DNA from: Leptospira bouyouniensis
GTDB taxonomy: Bacteria > Spirochaetota > Leptospiria > Leptospirales > Leptospiraceae
Direction of reading: 5' to 3'
Length of the DNA stretch: 64,000 nt
Assembly (NCBI RefSeq): GCF_004769525.1
Contig: NZ_RQFT01000012.1
Coordinates: forward strand, 566,001-630,000
Shown here: positions 39,751 to 48,623 of the stretch, in pieces
Layout of the letters: the number at the start of each line of letters is the position of its first letter
How positions within the stretch are numbered: the stretch's first letter is position 1
Notes under the pieces: generated by a model
Databases searched by the model: none
Seen by the model: only the letters and a program-made list of their open reading frames with translations
What the model was told of the DNA's origin: nothing
Made by a program: the position numbers and the translations under genes

Positions 39751-40815
39751 TTGAACTTCGACGAAATCTCGAAACATCTTGGAAACGACGCGGAATCCCT
39801 CCTTGGATTCAAATCACCAAAAATAGCAAAAGAACTCATTCACGTACCTGGTAGCGATTGGGTAGACAGAATTTTTGCACCCACAGACAGGTCCATCCCT
39901 GTTCTCAGAAGCATTCAAACTTTACTTGGCCATGGCCGACTTGGTGGAACAGGGTATGTATCCATTCTTCCAGTAGACCAAGGAATCGAACACTCCGCAG
40001 GTGCTTCGTTTGCGAAAAACCCAATTTACTTTGATGGCGAAAACATCATCAAACTCGCAATGGAAGGTGGCTGTAATGGTGTGGCAACTACATTAGGTGT
40101 GCTTGGATCAGTGGCGCGTAAGTATGCTCACAAAATTCCTTTCATTTTGAAGATCAACCACAACGAACTTCTTACTTACCCGAATAAGAGTGAACAAATT
40201 CTCTTTGCAACAGTGAAACAAGCATATGACCAAGGTTGTGTGGCAATTGGAGCAACGATTTACTTTGGTTCTGCAGATGCAGGTCGTGAGATTGTTGAAA
40301 TTTCAAAAGTGTTCCAAATGGCACATGAATTGGGAATGGCAACCATCCTTTGGTGTTACATCAGAAACAATGCGTTCAAAAAAGACAAAGATTACCATGT
40401 TTCTGCTGACTTAACGGGACAAGCAAACCACTTAGGTGTGACCATCCAAGCGGACATCATCAAACAAAAGTTACCTGAAAACAATGGTGGATACAATGTC
40501 CTCAACCAAGAGTCGTCTTATGGTAAAACAGACAAACGTATCTATTCTGATCTAACTTCTGACCACCCAATTGATCTCACTCGTTACCAAGTAGCGAATT
40601 GTTATATGGGAAGAGCAGGGTTAATCAATTCTGGTGGAGCATCTGGTGAAAACGATTTACAAGATGCTTTGAAAACAGCTGTCATTAACAAACGTGCTGG
40701 TGGAATGGGTCTTATTTCCGGAAGAAAAGCCTTCCAAAAACCGATGAAAGATGGAGTGGCTTTACTTCATGCCATCCAAGACGTATACTTATCTAAAGAA
40801 ATCACAGTGGCTTAA
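39751..40815 (+). CDS. Class I fructose-bisphosphate aldolase (FbaB/DhnA type)
   Basis: 354 residues from TTG 39751, chosen because AAGGAG lies seven bases upstream (39738-39743). The frame is open to 39712 but that part lacks a ribosome site. It is a Schiff-base aldolase that splits fructose-1,6-bisphosphate. Motifs: '[20 protein letters not shown]', '[13 protein letters not shown]', '[16 protein letters not shown]' and '[20 protein letters not shown]', matching the long bacterial FbaB form. malQ starts nine bases downstream, so the two are probably co-transcribed. Confidence 0.92.
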   Translation: MNFDEISKHLGNDAESLLGFKSPKIAKELIHVPGSDWVDRIFAPTDRSIPVLRSIQTLLGHGRLGGTGYVSILPVDQGIEHSAGASFAKNPIYFDGENIIKLAMEGGCNGVATTLGVLGSVARKYAHKIPFILKINHNELLTYPNKSEQILFATVKQAYDQGCVAIGATIYFGSADAGREIVEISKVFQMAHELGMATILWCYIRNNAFKKDKDYHVSADLTGQANHLGVTIQADIIKQKLPENNGGYNVLNQESSYGKTDKRIYSDLTSDHPIDLTRYQVANCYMGRAGLINSGGASGENDLQDALKTAVINKRAGGMGLISGRKAFQKPMKDGVALLHAIQDVYLSKEITVA

Positions 40816-40824
40816 TCGAAAGCA

Positions 40825-42546
40825 TTGGGATCTTTGATTCGTGTCAAACAAAGAAGGGCAGGGGTACTAGTATCTCTGCCCTCAATTGTTTCTGAACATT
40901 CCTTTGAATGTGGTGACATCTATAGTTTATATCCTTTATGTGATTGGGCCAGAGACATTGGCTTCAGTATCATCCAATTATTACCATTAAACGATACGGG
41001 ATACGGTTACTCACCTTATAGTGCCATTTCTGCATTTGCCATTGATCCGCTATATATATCCTTATACAAATTAGGTCTCCCAAACCAGTCTCGAAAAAAA
41101 GAAATTCGAACATTACACAACCATCCGAATCGTATCCGGAATGAGAAAATTAAATGTATCCGTGAATACTATGATTCACATCAAAAAGCTGCCTTAAAAG
41201 AGGCAGTCGACTTTTTAGATAAACAACCTTGGTGTTATTCGTATGGAACTTTCCGCGTATTGTATGAAACCTACGAAGGGAAAAATTGGTGGGAATGGCC
41301 AAAAGAATTTCAAAATCCTTTAGCTGCCAAAGATTTTATTTTTTCAGAAAGGCGAGAAGAGGTTATGTTTTGGGTGTATTTGCAAAAGATCGCCTATGAC
41401 CAGTTATCTGCAGTAAAGGTGCATTTAGAAGATAAAGGAATTTATTTAAAAGGTGATATGCCAATCCTTACGGCTCGTAATTCCTGCGATGTTTGGGAAC
41501 ACCCTGAATATTTTTATATGGACTTACAAGCAGGAGCACCTCCTGACCATTTTTCCCAATCAGGGCAAACATGGGGATTCCCTGTTCTCAACTGGGATGT
41601 ATTACAAAAAAATCATTACAGCTGGTGGAAAGATCGTCTCACGTATTTAGAACATTTTTTCCATCTTTATCGCATTGACCATGTAATTGGCATGTACCGG
41701 ATTTGGGCGATTCCTCGTGAAGACAAAACGGCACTCAAAGGTTGGTTCCACCCTCAATTTGGAATTGAAACCAGTGAATTTTTAAAGGCAGGAATTGATC
41801 CTAAGTCCATGGAGGCGAAAGGTCTTATCCATGAATTCAAACCCAATCATTATATCTTCTATTGGGATTTTTGGAAAGAGGAGAGTTACCAGTCCCTACC
41901 TGAAGAAACCAAAACAAAATTGTTCCCTCTCTCGCAACTACACATCACAGAGGAAGAAAAACATTGGAGAGAAGCTGGTGAAGCGATTTTAGAAATTTTC
42001 GAATCGTTTTCTTCAATGGTTCCGTGTGCAGAAGATTTGGGTTCTGTGCCAAGTTTCATTCGTGATTCTTTGTTTGAAAGGCAAATGATTGGAATTGATG
42101 TGGTGCGATGGACAAGGTCATTTGCCACAGGGGAATACATTGATGAAGACCATTACCGTGAAAATGCAATATCAGTTTTATCCACACATGACACAAGTTT
42201 GGTGATGGATTGGTGGAAAAACGAAGGAGATTTGGAATCCAATTTACAGTTTTTCTTTGATCGAGTCGGTAAACCAAGACCAGAATCCGAAAACCAAATC
42301 TTGGAAGGCCTCTTGGAATTTGTATTCCAAACCAAAAGTATCTTTTGTATCCAACTATTCCAGGATCTGGCTCTTGGAGTTCCTGACGTATTACAAAATC
42401 CGGAAAAACACCGCATCAATTACCCAGGAACCCCTGACCATTCCAATTGGACATACCGCTTTCCGATCCTCATTGAAGAGTTTGCCTTAGACTTCCAAAG
42501 GAATTTTACGCTTCGAAAACTCGTGCATTCTTCGGGAAGAAATTAG
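40825..42546 (+). CDS. malQ: 4-alpha-glucanotransferase (amylomaltase)
   Basis: 573 residues, GH77 family. It transfers alpha-1,4-glucan segments in maltodextrin or glycogen metabolism. Motifs: 'IIQLLPLNDTGYGYSPYSAI', 'GDMPILTARNSCDVWEHPEY', nucleophile region 'LYRIDHVIGMYRIWAIP', acid 'CAEDLGSVP' and 'LSTHDTSLV'. The start is a TTG at 40825; a second TTG at 40834 is possible. The length fits the bacterial form, somewhat longer than the ~500-residue enzyme of Thermus. Confidence 0.92.
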   Translation: MGSLIRVKQRRAGVLVSLPSIVSEHSFECGDIYSLYPLCDWARDIGFSIIQLLPLNDTGYGYSPYSAISAFAIDPLYISLYKLGLPNQSRKKEIRTLHNHPNRIRNEKIKCIREYYDSHQKAALKEAVDFLDKQPWCYSYGTFRVLYETYEGKNWWEWPKEFQNPLAAKDFIFSERREEVMFWVYLQKIAYDQLSAVKVHLEDKGIYLKGDMPILTARNSCDVWEHPEYFYMDLQAGAPPDHFSQSGQTWGFPVLNWDVLQKNHYSWWKDRLTYLEHFFHLYRIDHVIGMYRIWAIPREDKTALKGWFHPQFGIETSEFLKAGIDPKSMEAKGLIHEFKPNHYIFYWDFWKEESYQSLPEETKTKLFPLSQLHITEEEKHWREAGEAILEIFESFSSMVPCAEDLGSVPSFIRDSLFERQMIGIDVVRWTRSFATGEYIDEDHYRENAISVLSTHDTSLVMDWWKNEGDLESNLQFFFDRVGKPRPESENQILEGLLEFVFQTKSIFCIQLFQDLALGVPDVLQNPEKHRINYPGTPDHSNWTYRFPILIEEFALDFQRNFTLRKLVHSSGRN

Positions 42547-42628
42547 AATTTTTTTAAATTTTGACAGATTCGTTCAAGTGGATCCTACCAATCTTTGGTA
42601 AAGTGTAAGTCTACTCTGGAGGTTCCCA

Positions 42629-43171
42629 TTGAGATTTGCAAAAGAAATGGCATTTTATTCTGCCTACCACCAAGAAAAACGAAATGTTTGGATTCATGTT
42701 TTAGGTGTGCCCACCATTACCTTTACTTTGTTTGTAGTACTCAGCCGTTTTTCATTGTTTGAATGGAATGGATTTAATGTTTCCGCATCCCTTGTTTTTA
42801 CCCTAGCGATCCTAGGTTATTATTTTACATTAGACGTTGTGTTCGCTTTAGTCGCTACACTATTGTTTGGTGGACTTTTTGTGACAGCTGAGAGGATCAC
42901 AGCACAGCTCCCTTCCCAAACAGCATGGACCATCTTTGGACTTGGGCAAGTGATTGGTTGGGGTTCCCAGTTTTATGGGCACTTTGTGTTTGAAAAAAGT
43001 AGGCCAGCCCTTTTTGACAATTTGTTCCAAGCGCTTGTATCGGCCCCACTCTTTGTCGTTGCCGATGTATTTTTTGAATTGGGTTACCGTTTAGATCTAA
43101 AAATAGCAGTCGATGATGAGTTAAAACAAAAAGGAGTTTGGAAAGACTTTAGCGTTCAAAAAACAGCTTAA
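42629..43171 (+). CDS. DUF962/Mpo1-like membrane protein
   Basis: 180 residues with four hydrophobic segments. The TTG start is chosen because CTGGAGG lies about seven bases upstream. The family signature histidines are present: 'FYSAYHQEKRNVWIHVLGVP' near the N-terminus and 'GWGSQFYGHFVFEKSRPAL' before the last helix. Yeast Mpo1 of this family is an iron dioxygenase acting on 2-hydroxy fatty acids; many bacterial members are untested. A small hairpin (TACCAA-tct-TTGGTA, 42586-42600) lies in the leader. Confidence 0.85.
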   Translation: MRFAKEMAFYSAYHQEKRNVWIHVLGVPTITFTLFVVLSRFSLFEWNGFNVSASLVFTLAILGYYFTLDVVFALVATLLFGGLFVTAERITAQLPSQTAWTIFGLGQVIGWGSQFYGHFVFEKSRPALFDNLFQALVSAPLFVVADVFFELGYRLDLKIAVDDELKQKGVWKDFSVQKTA

Positions 43172-43178
43172 ACTTTTT

Positions 43179-43218
43179 ACTAGTCCTAACTTTTGCTTTA
43201 TTCCAAGTTAGGACTAGT
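43179..43218. repeat. 14-bp perfect inverted repeat at the tail of the AraC gene (possible terminator)
   Basis: ACTAGTCCTAACTT and AAGTTAGGACTAGT with a 12-base loop, between the convergent DUF962 and AraC genes. The right arm encodes the last residues of the AraC protein ('SPNLE'). On the plus strand a short TTT follows, so it may end the DUF962 transcript. On the minus strand no T-run follows. Confidence 0.6.
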
Positions 43219-43986
43219 TTCACAAAAACAAACATTCGATAGATGAGTCCCTCCTAAAAATAAGGAGGGTTTCACACCAAACATCTTCTTAAATGTCCGT
43301 GAAAGATGTGCTTGGTCACTAAACCCTGCCGCATGAGATGCGGTTGTTAGGTTCTCGCCATTTTGAAGTAATCTTGCCGCAATGTGTAACCTTTGCCATA
43401 ACAAATACTGTCGGAGTGGAATTCCCATATTCTCTTTGAATAAATGCATAAAACGATCTTTTGAAATACCTGTTTCTTTTGATAGTATGCTTAAGCTGAT
43501 TGGATTTGGAAGAGTCTCTTTGATTCTTTTGATGGCAACATTTATCCTATGGTCCCACTCCATATTTGATTTTGTGGAACCAAGAACTTCTAAAATTTCT
43601 TCATACACCTTTCTTGCGGTTTGGCAATTCAGAGTATTTGTAAATAGTGGTTCTGCCAACTGTTGGATTTTTTTGATCGAAACTTTATCGAGTAAAACAT
43701 AACGATCCTTCATTTCAATTTTTTTATACTCCTCCGATTTTGGATCCAATTGGATCACAACGATTTCTGTATGGCTTGCTTCCAATCGGTGGAAAAAATT
43801 AGGAGGGATGATGATCCCTTCGGTTTCAATGGTTTCTTTCTCTTTTGTGACCAACTGAAATGGTGATTGTTTTGAAACTAAAATCGAAACTGCATAGTGA
43901 GAGTGTGGTTCTGTGACGAGACCTTGGGTTCCGAGTAAGATTCGTTCTCCAAAGTAAAAAAGACTTCCTTTTCTTTTGCCATCCAT
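43198..43986 (-). CDS. AraC-family transcriptional regulator
   Basis: 262 residues. An N-terminal cupin-like sensing domain ('TEPHSHYAVSILVSKQSPFQ', 'EGIIIPPNFFHRLEA') is followed by two HTH motifs in the last ~100 residues ('ISLSILSKETGISKDRFMHL', 'LTTASHAAGFSDQAHLSRTF'). 'PHSHYAVSI' is the usual metal/ligand-pocket motif of such cupins. It is divergent from the transglutaminase gene, 49 bases away, which it may control. Confidence 0.92.
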   Translation of the reverse strand: MDGKRKGSLFYFGERILLGTQGLVTEPHSHYAVSILVSKQSPFQLVTKEKETIETEGIIIPPNFFHRLEASHTEIVVIQLDPKSEEYKKIEMKDRYVLLDKVSIKKIQQLAEPLFTNTLNCQTARKVYEEILEVLGSTKSNMEWDHRINVAIKRIKETLPNPISLSILSKETGISKDRFMHLFKENMGIPLRQYLLWQRLHIAARLLQNGENLTTASHAAGFSDQAHLSRTFKKMFGVKPSLFLGGTHLSNVCFCETSPNLE

Positions 43987-44035
43987 ATACTAAAAAAATC
44001 TTATCGAAGGTTTCGAAAAAGGCAAGGATTATCGA

Positions 44036-45787
44036 ATGAAACAATGGATTTTGGGTTTCTTCCTACTTGTGGTTGGAGGTGTTGTCTCTGCCAAAGAAAA
44101 AGGAGAATTTGTTTCAGACTGGATCCCAGTCTCTCCCACATTTTCCACTCCTACCGATTTTTCCTTCCCCGAATCGGAATCGGTGGAACTTTTTGAATCC
44201 TTTTTATACTTTCAAACTCATTTGTATTTCCAAACCAAAAACAAAGACAAACAATTCTCAATTTACGAATACAATTTGGAAACGGCCAAGTTTCAAATCA
44301 AACCTTGGGACAAAGGAAAGGTCCTAGGTTGGACGGAATGTAAGGGAGATTTTTTAATTCAAACCAAACGGAAGTTATATGGAGTGAATCCACATACATG
44401 GGAAATCAAAAAAGATTTGGACCTCCCAGCCAATTCTTCCAATTGGAAAGACATTCTTTGTTCCGAGGGACGATTGGTGCGATTGGACAAAGACGACTTG
44501 GAAGTCTTTGATTTGGAAACTTTGGAAGAAAAACCGAAGATTCGTCTTCCTATGAAATCGGTGCAAAGGATTGTCAAAGGTTCAAAAGACGAAATTCTAC
44601 TGATCTCATCGTTTTCTGGTAATACCATCCAGTCATTTTCACTTTTGGATACACAAACAAAAAGAGAGTGGAAGTTCCCTACAAACCACAGAGCTCTCTT
44701 CAAAATGACTCAAATCAGTCCTGATCGATTTTTGGTTTTTGATCCGATTACGAAAATTTATGGGGAATGGCTTTTGTTTGATGATCATTTTTTTCCATTG
44801 GTTGGCCTCTCCAAACGTTCTGACGGTAACGTGATACGATTTTCTCCGATTTCGTCAAACCTCCAATACCAATTGGACCTTACCTCTACGGGTGATCTTC
44901 CTGAAACTGATTACAATGTCATCCTTCCGAAAAAAGATACCTATGCACAAGAGTTACGTGAAGAAACATTTTATTCACCAAGTGTTTTTAGTTTGGATGA
45001 AACAGGGAATCGAACTTTAACAGTCACCATACCAAGTATGAAAGAGGGAGAATCAAAGAGCATTCCTATTTATTATGGAAAACTCACTCGTTTCAAAATC
45101 CATTGGAAATTTGATCCGAACCTTATTGTGAAACGAGAAGAATCTGAATCTAAATTCCCCAATGAACTCCGGGATGATTGGTTTGTGAAACTTGAAGACC
45201 CAGTTGTGGTTGGAAAACGGGAGGAGTTATTCCAAGGAAAAACGACAATTCACGAAATCCTTTCTGAAACGGCAAAGTATGTTTCTTCCATTCCTTACAA
45301 GTCTGGTAAATTTGAAGCAGCACCGAATGTCATCGAAAAAAACAATGGTGGTTGCACAGAACATTCCTATGTCACCATGTCTTTGTTACGTGGCGTTGGA
45401 ATCCCAGCTCGACTTGTATGGAACTACCTCCCCACTGAAACTTCGAGTGAGATGTACTTTAACCATAAATATGTTGAAGTTTGGGTCGCCGGTTTGGGAT
45501 GGATTCCTATGGAACCACTTGTTCCACCGAAATCAAAACCGGGTGTGACCCATGCAAGGCATTTGGTTTTTTCTGTTTTGCCAACTCCAGTACATCCAAA
45601 AATTTCTGGTGGAGACCGTTTGGTCCAACTCACAAAAGAGCATCTTTCCTATGGGAAAAAGGTTAAGATGAAACTCTCCATCCTGAAAAAAGAAAAAGGT
45701 GAAACGGGGGAAGAGGAGGAGGGTGTCCTTCCTGTTCTCAAAAACAATCGGTCAATTTTGTCTGGTGAAGAAATGGTTGTACCTTAA
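44036..45787 (+). CDS. Exported transglutaminase-like protein
   Basis: 583 residues with a signal peptide ('MKQWILGFFLLVVGGVVSAK'). Residues ~40-300 look like a beta-propeller or WD-type repeat region ('LVRLDKDDLEVFDLETLEEK'). Residues ~400-520 are a transglutaminase-like domain with C440 ('NNGGCTEHSYVTMSLLRGVG'), H477 ('YFNHKYVEVWV') and, where the triad Asp is expected, E493 ('GWIPMEPL'). Family members cleave or cross-link peptides in the periplasm, but the Glu makes activity uncertain. The C-terminal ~50 residues are Lys/Glu-rich. Single-gene unit divergent from the AraC regulator. Confidence 0.85.
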   Translation: MKQWILGFFLLVVGGVVSAKEKGEFVSDWIPVSPTFSTPTDFSFPESESVELFESFLYFQTHLYFQTKNKDKQFSIYEYNLETAKFQIKPWDKGKVLGWTECKGDFLIQTKRKLYGVNPHTWEIKKDLDLPANSSNWKDILCSEGRLVRLDKDDLEVFDLETLEEKPKIRLPMKSVQRIVKGSKDEILLISSFSGNTIQSFSLLDTQTKREWKFPTNHRALFKMTQISPDRFLVFDPITKIYGEWLLFDDHFFPLVGLSKRSDGNVIRFSPISSNLQYQLDLTSTGDLPETDYNVILPKKDTYAQELREETFYSPSVFSLDETGNRTLTVTIPSMKEGESKSIPIYYGKLTRFKIHWKFDPNLIVKREESESKFPNELRDDWFVKLEDPVVVGKREELFQGKTTIHEILSETAKYVSSIPYKSGKFEAAPNVIEKNNGGCTEHSYVTMSLLRGVGIPARLVWNYLPTETSSEMYFNHKYVEVWVAGLGWIPMEPLVPPKSKPGVTHARHLVFSVLPTPVHPKISGGDRLVQLTKEHLSYGKKVKMKLSILKKEKGETGEEEEGVLPVLKNNRSILSGEEMVVP

Positions 45788-45807
45788 GCTCCATTTCCTT
45801 TATTGTC

Positions 45808-47019
45808 TTACTTCCGTAAGACAAAGTTTTCGCCATTTTTAGGGCCGGATTTACGAATGAAAAGGCGTTTGTCGACTGAAACACCGAGTAACACTTGATA
45901 AATGTCTGTTAAGATGGGCCTTGATGAATAATACCCATGACCAAGGCCACCAACTCCAAGTACTGGATCATCTACTTCGTTTACATTGATCACATCCACA
46001 CCAGAATACTTAAAACACATTCCGGCCCGTGGTGCCCCGTTTACTTTTTGAGAAGCGATGAGAGCATTGTCACCTGGTGAACAATATAAGGTGATTCGTT
46101 CAGAAGATTTAGTGAGGTCACTCAGCAATAGTTCAAATTCATTTTTATCAAAGTCAGGTGCATTTAAAATGAGTTCCGAAATGAATTTTGATTTTCCCGA
46201 TTTAGCAAGGGAAGCAATGGAAGGTAACACCACTTGATGTCCCATACTGTGAACAACAAGTTGGATTTTTTTCCCTGTGGACGAGATTTCTTTTAGAAAA
46301 TTAGCGAATGGTTCACGGTTGATTTTTGCTTCAGTAAAATTCAAATCATACGTTGATTTTACCATCACTTGCCCAAGTAAACCCGCATCTGCCCCAGCGG
46401 GCCAAGAATACACAACCACTTCTCCAGGAAATTTAAGATCGTATTTGATTTGGCCTGCACGGAGTACGGCTTCATCAAAATTCACATTGAAGCCATGGAC
46501 AAATACCAAAACCTCTTCACTCCCAGAAGTTTTGATTTTGGATAAAAATTCTTTTTCATCCGTATTCACTCGGCCTTTGAATTGGAAAAAGGAATGTTTG
46601 TCTTGGTTATTGTCGGATGAAATATCACCAATGATATGTTTTGCGGGAACATTCACGATACAAATCCCATAATGAGGGTTAATGTCTGTGATAAAACCAA
46701 AACTATTCCCTTCACAACTGTCTTTTGCTCCCATCTCCCTTCTTGTTGTGACAAAATGTACGTTTAGGTTTTTGGTTTCATCAAAAGGATCAGTAATTCG
46801 TTTGTTGATTTGTTCTCCAATTTTAGTAGGAGTACAGGCTGTGATCAAAACGACAAAAAAGAAAATCGGAACCAAAAAAAACCATTTTGAAACTGATATT
46901 CCTGCACTATAGGATACTACAGAATTGGAAAGATTGGTAGAATGTTTGTCAGGTTGGGAATTAGAAGGGGTATCCGTTTTTTGCGATGCGGTTTCAGATT
47001 GTGATGGTTTGTATTTCAT
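45808..47019 (-). CDS. Alpha/beta-hydrolase (DUF900-type) lipoprotein
   Basis: 403 residues. An unusual ~44-residue Ser/Thr/Gln-rich start precedes the hydrophobic segment and lipobox 'VVLITAC' (C62). The start is fixed by the ATGA overlap with the upstream gene, so the long n-region seems real. The hydrolase has the oxyanion 'LVFVHGFNVNFDEAVLRAGQ', 'VVVYSWPAGAD' and nucleophile S258 in 'LVVHSMGHQVV' (GxSxG-like, with His at the first position). It matches the DUF900 family of esterase-like proteins. It is probably anchored in the envelope. Substrate unknown; coupling to the LysM peptidase suggests a wall or envelope role. Confidence 0.83.
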   Translation of the reverse strand: MKYKPSQSETASQKTDTPSNSQPDKHSTNLSNSVVSYSAGISVSKWFFLVPIFFFVVLITACTPTKIGEQINKRITDPFDETKNLNVHFVTTRREMGAKDSCEGNSFGFITDINPHYGICIVNVPAKHIIGDISSDNNQDKHSFFQFKGRVNTDEKEFLSKIKTSGSEEVLVFVHGFNVNFDEAVLRAGQIKYDLKFPGEVVVYSWPAGADAGLLGQVMVKSTYDLNFTEAKINREPFANFLKEISSTGKKIQLVVHSMGHQVVLPSIASLAKSGKSKFISELILNAPDFDKNEFELLLSDLTKSSERITLYCSPGDNALIASQKVNGAPRAGMCFKYSGVDVINVNEVDDPVLGVGGLGHGYYSSRPILTDIYQVLLGVSVDKRLFIRKSGPKNGENFVLRK

Positions 47020-48140
47020 TTATAAGAAAATCCTTTGATGAGTTTTGTGGGATTGATGTTTTTGCCATCTTTAATGACTTCAAAATGTAAGTGAGGTCCA
47101 AAACAGTAGCCGGTACAACCCGAACGAGAGATAATCTTTCCGGCACTTACATAATCACCTTCTTTGACATAGAGTTTTGAGTTGTGAGCATAAAGGGTTT
47201 GGTAATTGTCATCATGAGACAATATGATTGCATTACCATACCCTCCCATCCAACCAGAGAATGTGACCTTTCCTTTCCTTGCCGCATAGACAGATTCGTA
47301 ATTGGCACGTAGGTCGAGTGCCATATGAAATTTGTATTGGGGGTATGAACGAGTTCCCCAACCAGACGTAATGACTTTGGAAGCGACTGGGATCCTCCAA
47401 ACAGGGCCAGTTTCAGGGATCACAGCACCCGGTAAAAAGACCTTTTGTCCTGATTTAAATAAATCATAATCTTCCAATTGGTTTTCTGCGTAGATGTCGT
47501 CGATTTTGACTTTATAATAATCTGCAACCTTTGCGAGAGTTTCCCCTTTTTTGAGTTTATACATTAACCCTTGTTTATTGGGAATGTTTAGAATTTGGCC
47601 TGAGATAAGAGATACTTCGGGATTGATTCCGGAACTCCCTGCAATAGATTCAACGGAAACCTTAAATCGACGGGCAATGTCAGATAAGCTTTCATTTTTT
47701 TTCACTTTGTATTGTGTGACTTTTAGCTTTTTGTTTTTATTTTCAGCAAGTTTGTCTAGTTCTGCTGAACGAAGGATTGCCATTTTTTTGTCTTCGGTTT
47801 CTTGTAAGTATTTGGCATCGGCAAGTTTTGCTTCTTTGTCCTTCGTATCGTTCTCTTCCACCTCAGTGGACATACTTAAGAATTCTTTTTCCATCAAACT
47901 TTCTTCGTAGGTTTGTTTGTCGACGATGATAGAAAGTAAAAATGCGATGATAAACGAAAAGGTTAGGAGTGGTAAAATCCGATACCGTTTACGATTGAGA
48001 TCGATGGTTCCGTGTAGAACACTTGATTGTGATTGTAGATTATAAAAATACTTACCTGGGGAAACTTGGATGACGTTAATGTTTCCCCAACGTAACACAT
48101 GCTTGCCGATCGTAGACTTTTCAGGTGAACGAAGTAGCAT
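47016..48140 (-). CDS. LysM-containing M23 metallopeptidase
   Basis: 374 residues. A cytoplasmic ~55-residue start is followed by one membrane helix (~56-73), a charged coiled region and two LysM domains (~143-187, ~193-237). A C-terminal M23 (LytM) peptidase has zinc/catalytic residues H272 and D276 ('HMALD'), H319 ('LYAHN') and H350/H352 ('GPHLHFEV'), so it should be active. Two Cys (C342, C346) flank the last motif, which is unusual. It cleaves peptidoglycan cross-bridges. It lies 19 bases after the bactofilin gene and overlaps the hydrolase lipoprotein gene by ATGA. This pairing is known from cell-shape systems such as Helicobacter CcmA with Csd peptidases. Confidence 0.93.
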   Translation of the reverse strand: MLLRSPEKSTIGKHVLRWGNINVIQVSPGKYFYNLQSQSSVLHGTIDLNRKRYRILPLLTFSFIIAFLLSIIVDKQTYEESLMEKEFLSMSTEVEENDTKDKEAKLADAKYLQETEDKKMAILRSAELDKLAENKNKKLKVTQYKVKKNESLSDIARRFKVSVESIAGSSGINPEVSLISGQILNIPNKQGLMYKLKKGETLAKVADYYKVKIDDIYAENQLEDYDLFKSGQKVFLPGAVIPETGPVWRIPVASKVITSGWGTRSYPQYKFHMALDLRANYESVYAARKGKVTFSGWMGGYGNAIILSHDDNYQTLYAHNSKLYVKEGDYVSAGKIISRSGCTGYCFGPHLHFEVIKDGKNINPTKLIKGFSYK

Positions 48141-48159
48141 GTGTTAAATGGAAATTAAG

Positions 48160-48564
48160 TTAGTCCTTTGAATCTAATGATTTGATTCCGCCAAAGGATT
48201 CTTCTACAATCTTACGAACGTCTTTTTTCTGACCGCCAGTGATTGTGATATTTCCTTTTGCTACGACACCTTTTTGAAGTTCCAAATAAGGAGCAGTGAT
48301 GTCACCTAACATACGCCCAGTTCCTTCTAACTTGACTTCGTTTTCGGCTTTGATGTTACCTATGAGGGTTCCGGAGACAATGACTTCTCTGGCACTGATA
48401 TTGGTTTTAACCTTACCGGTTTCTCCAATGACAAGTGCGTCTTCTGTTTTGATATCACCTTCGAATTTTCCATCGATTCTAAGTGAACCTGCGATATAAA
48501 ATTTACCTTCAAATATCGACCCTGGTCCGATAACGCTGTTGATGGAATCCTTACCTATTGCCAT
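48160..48564 (-). CDS. Bactofilin
   Basis: 134 residues, almost all one DUF583/bactofilin beta-helix: 'SVIGPGSIFEGKFYIAGSLR', 'DGKFEGDIKTEDALVIGETG', 'VIVSGTLIGNIKAENEVKLE'. Short termini flank it. Bactofilins polymerise without nucleotide on the membrane and position wall enzymes. It is encoded directly upstream of the M23 peptidase and downstream of PBP1A, which strongly suggests a morphogenesis module. Leptospires carry several bactofilin paralogues; which one this is cannot be told. Confidence 0.95.
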   Translation of the reverse strand: MAIGKDSINSVIGPGSIFEGKFYIAGSLRIDGKFEGDIKTEDALVIGETGKVKTNISAREVIVSGTLIGNIKAENEVKLEGTGRMLGDITAPYLELQKGVVAKGNITITGGQKKDVRKIVEESFGGIKSLDSKD

Positions 48565-48623
48565 TCCTGCTCCTTTTCCCCTTCTGTGAGAATCAAAATT
48601 TTCGGTCTATCTGACAAGCCTTT

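Noticed and set aside
42561..42589. TTGACA-based promoter before the DUF962 gene
   Set aside because: The -35 match is perfect but no convincing -10 box lies 16-18 bases downstream.
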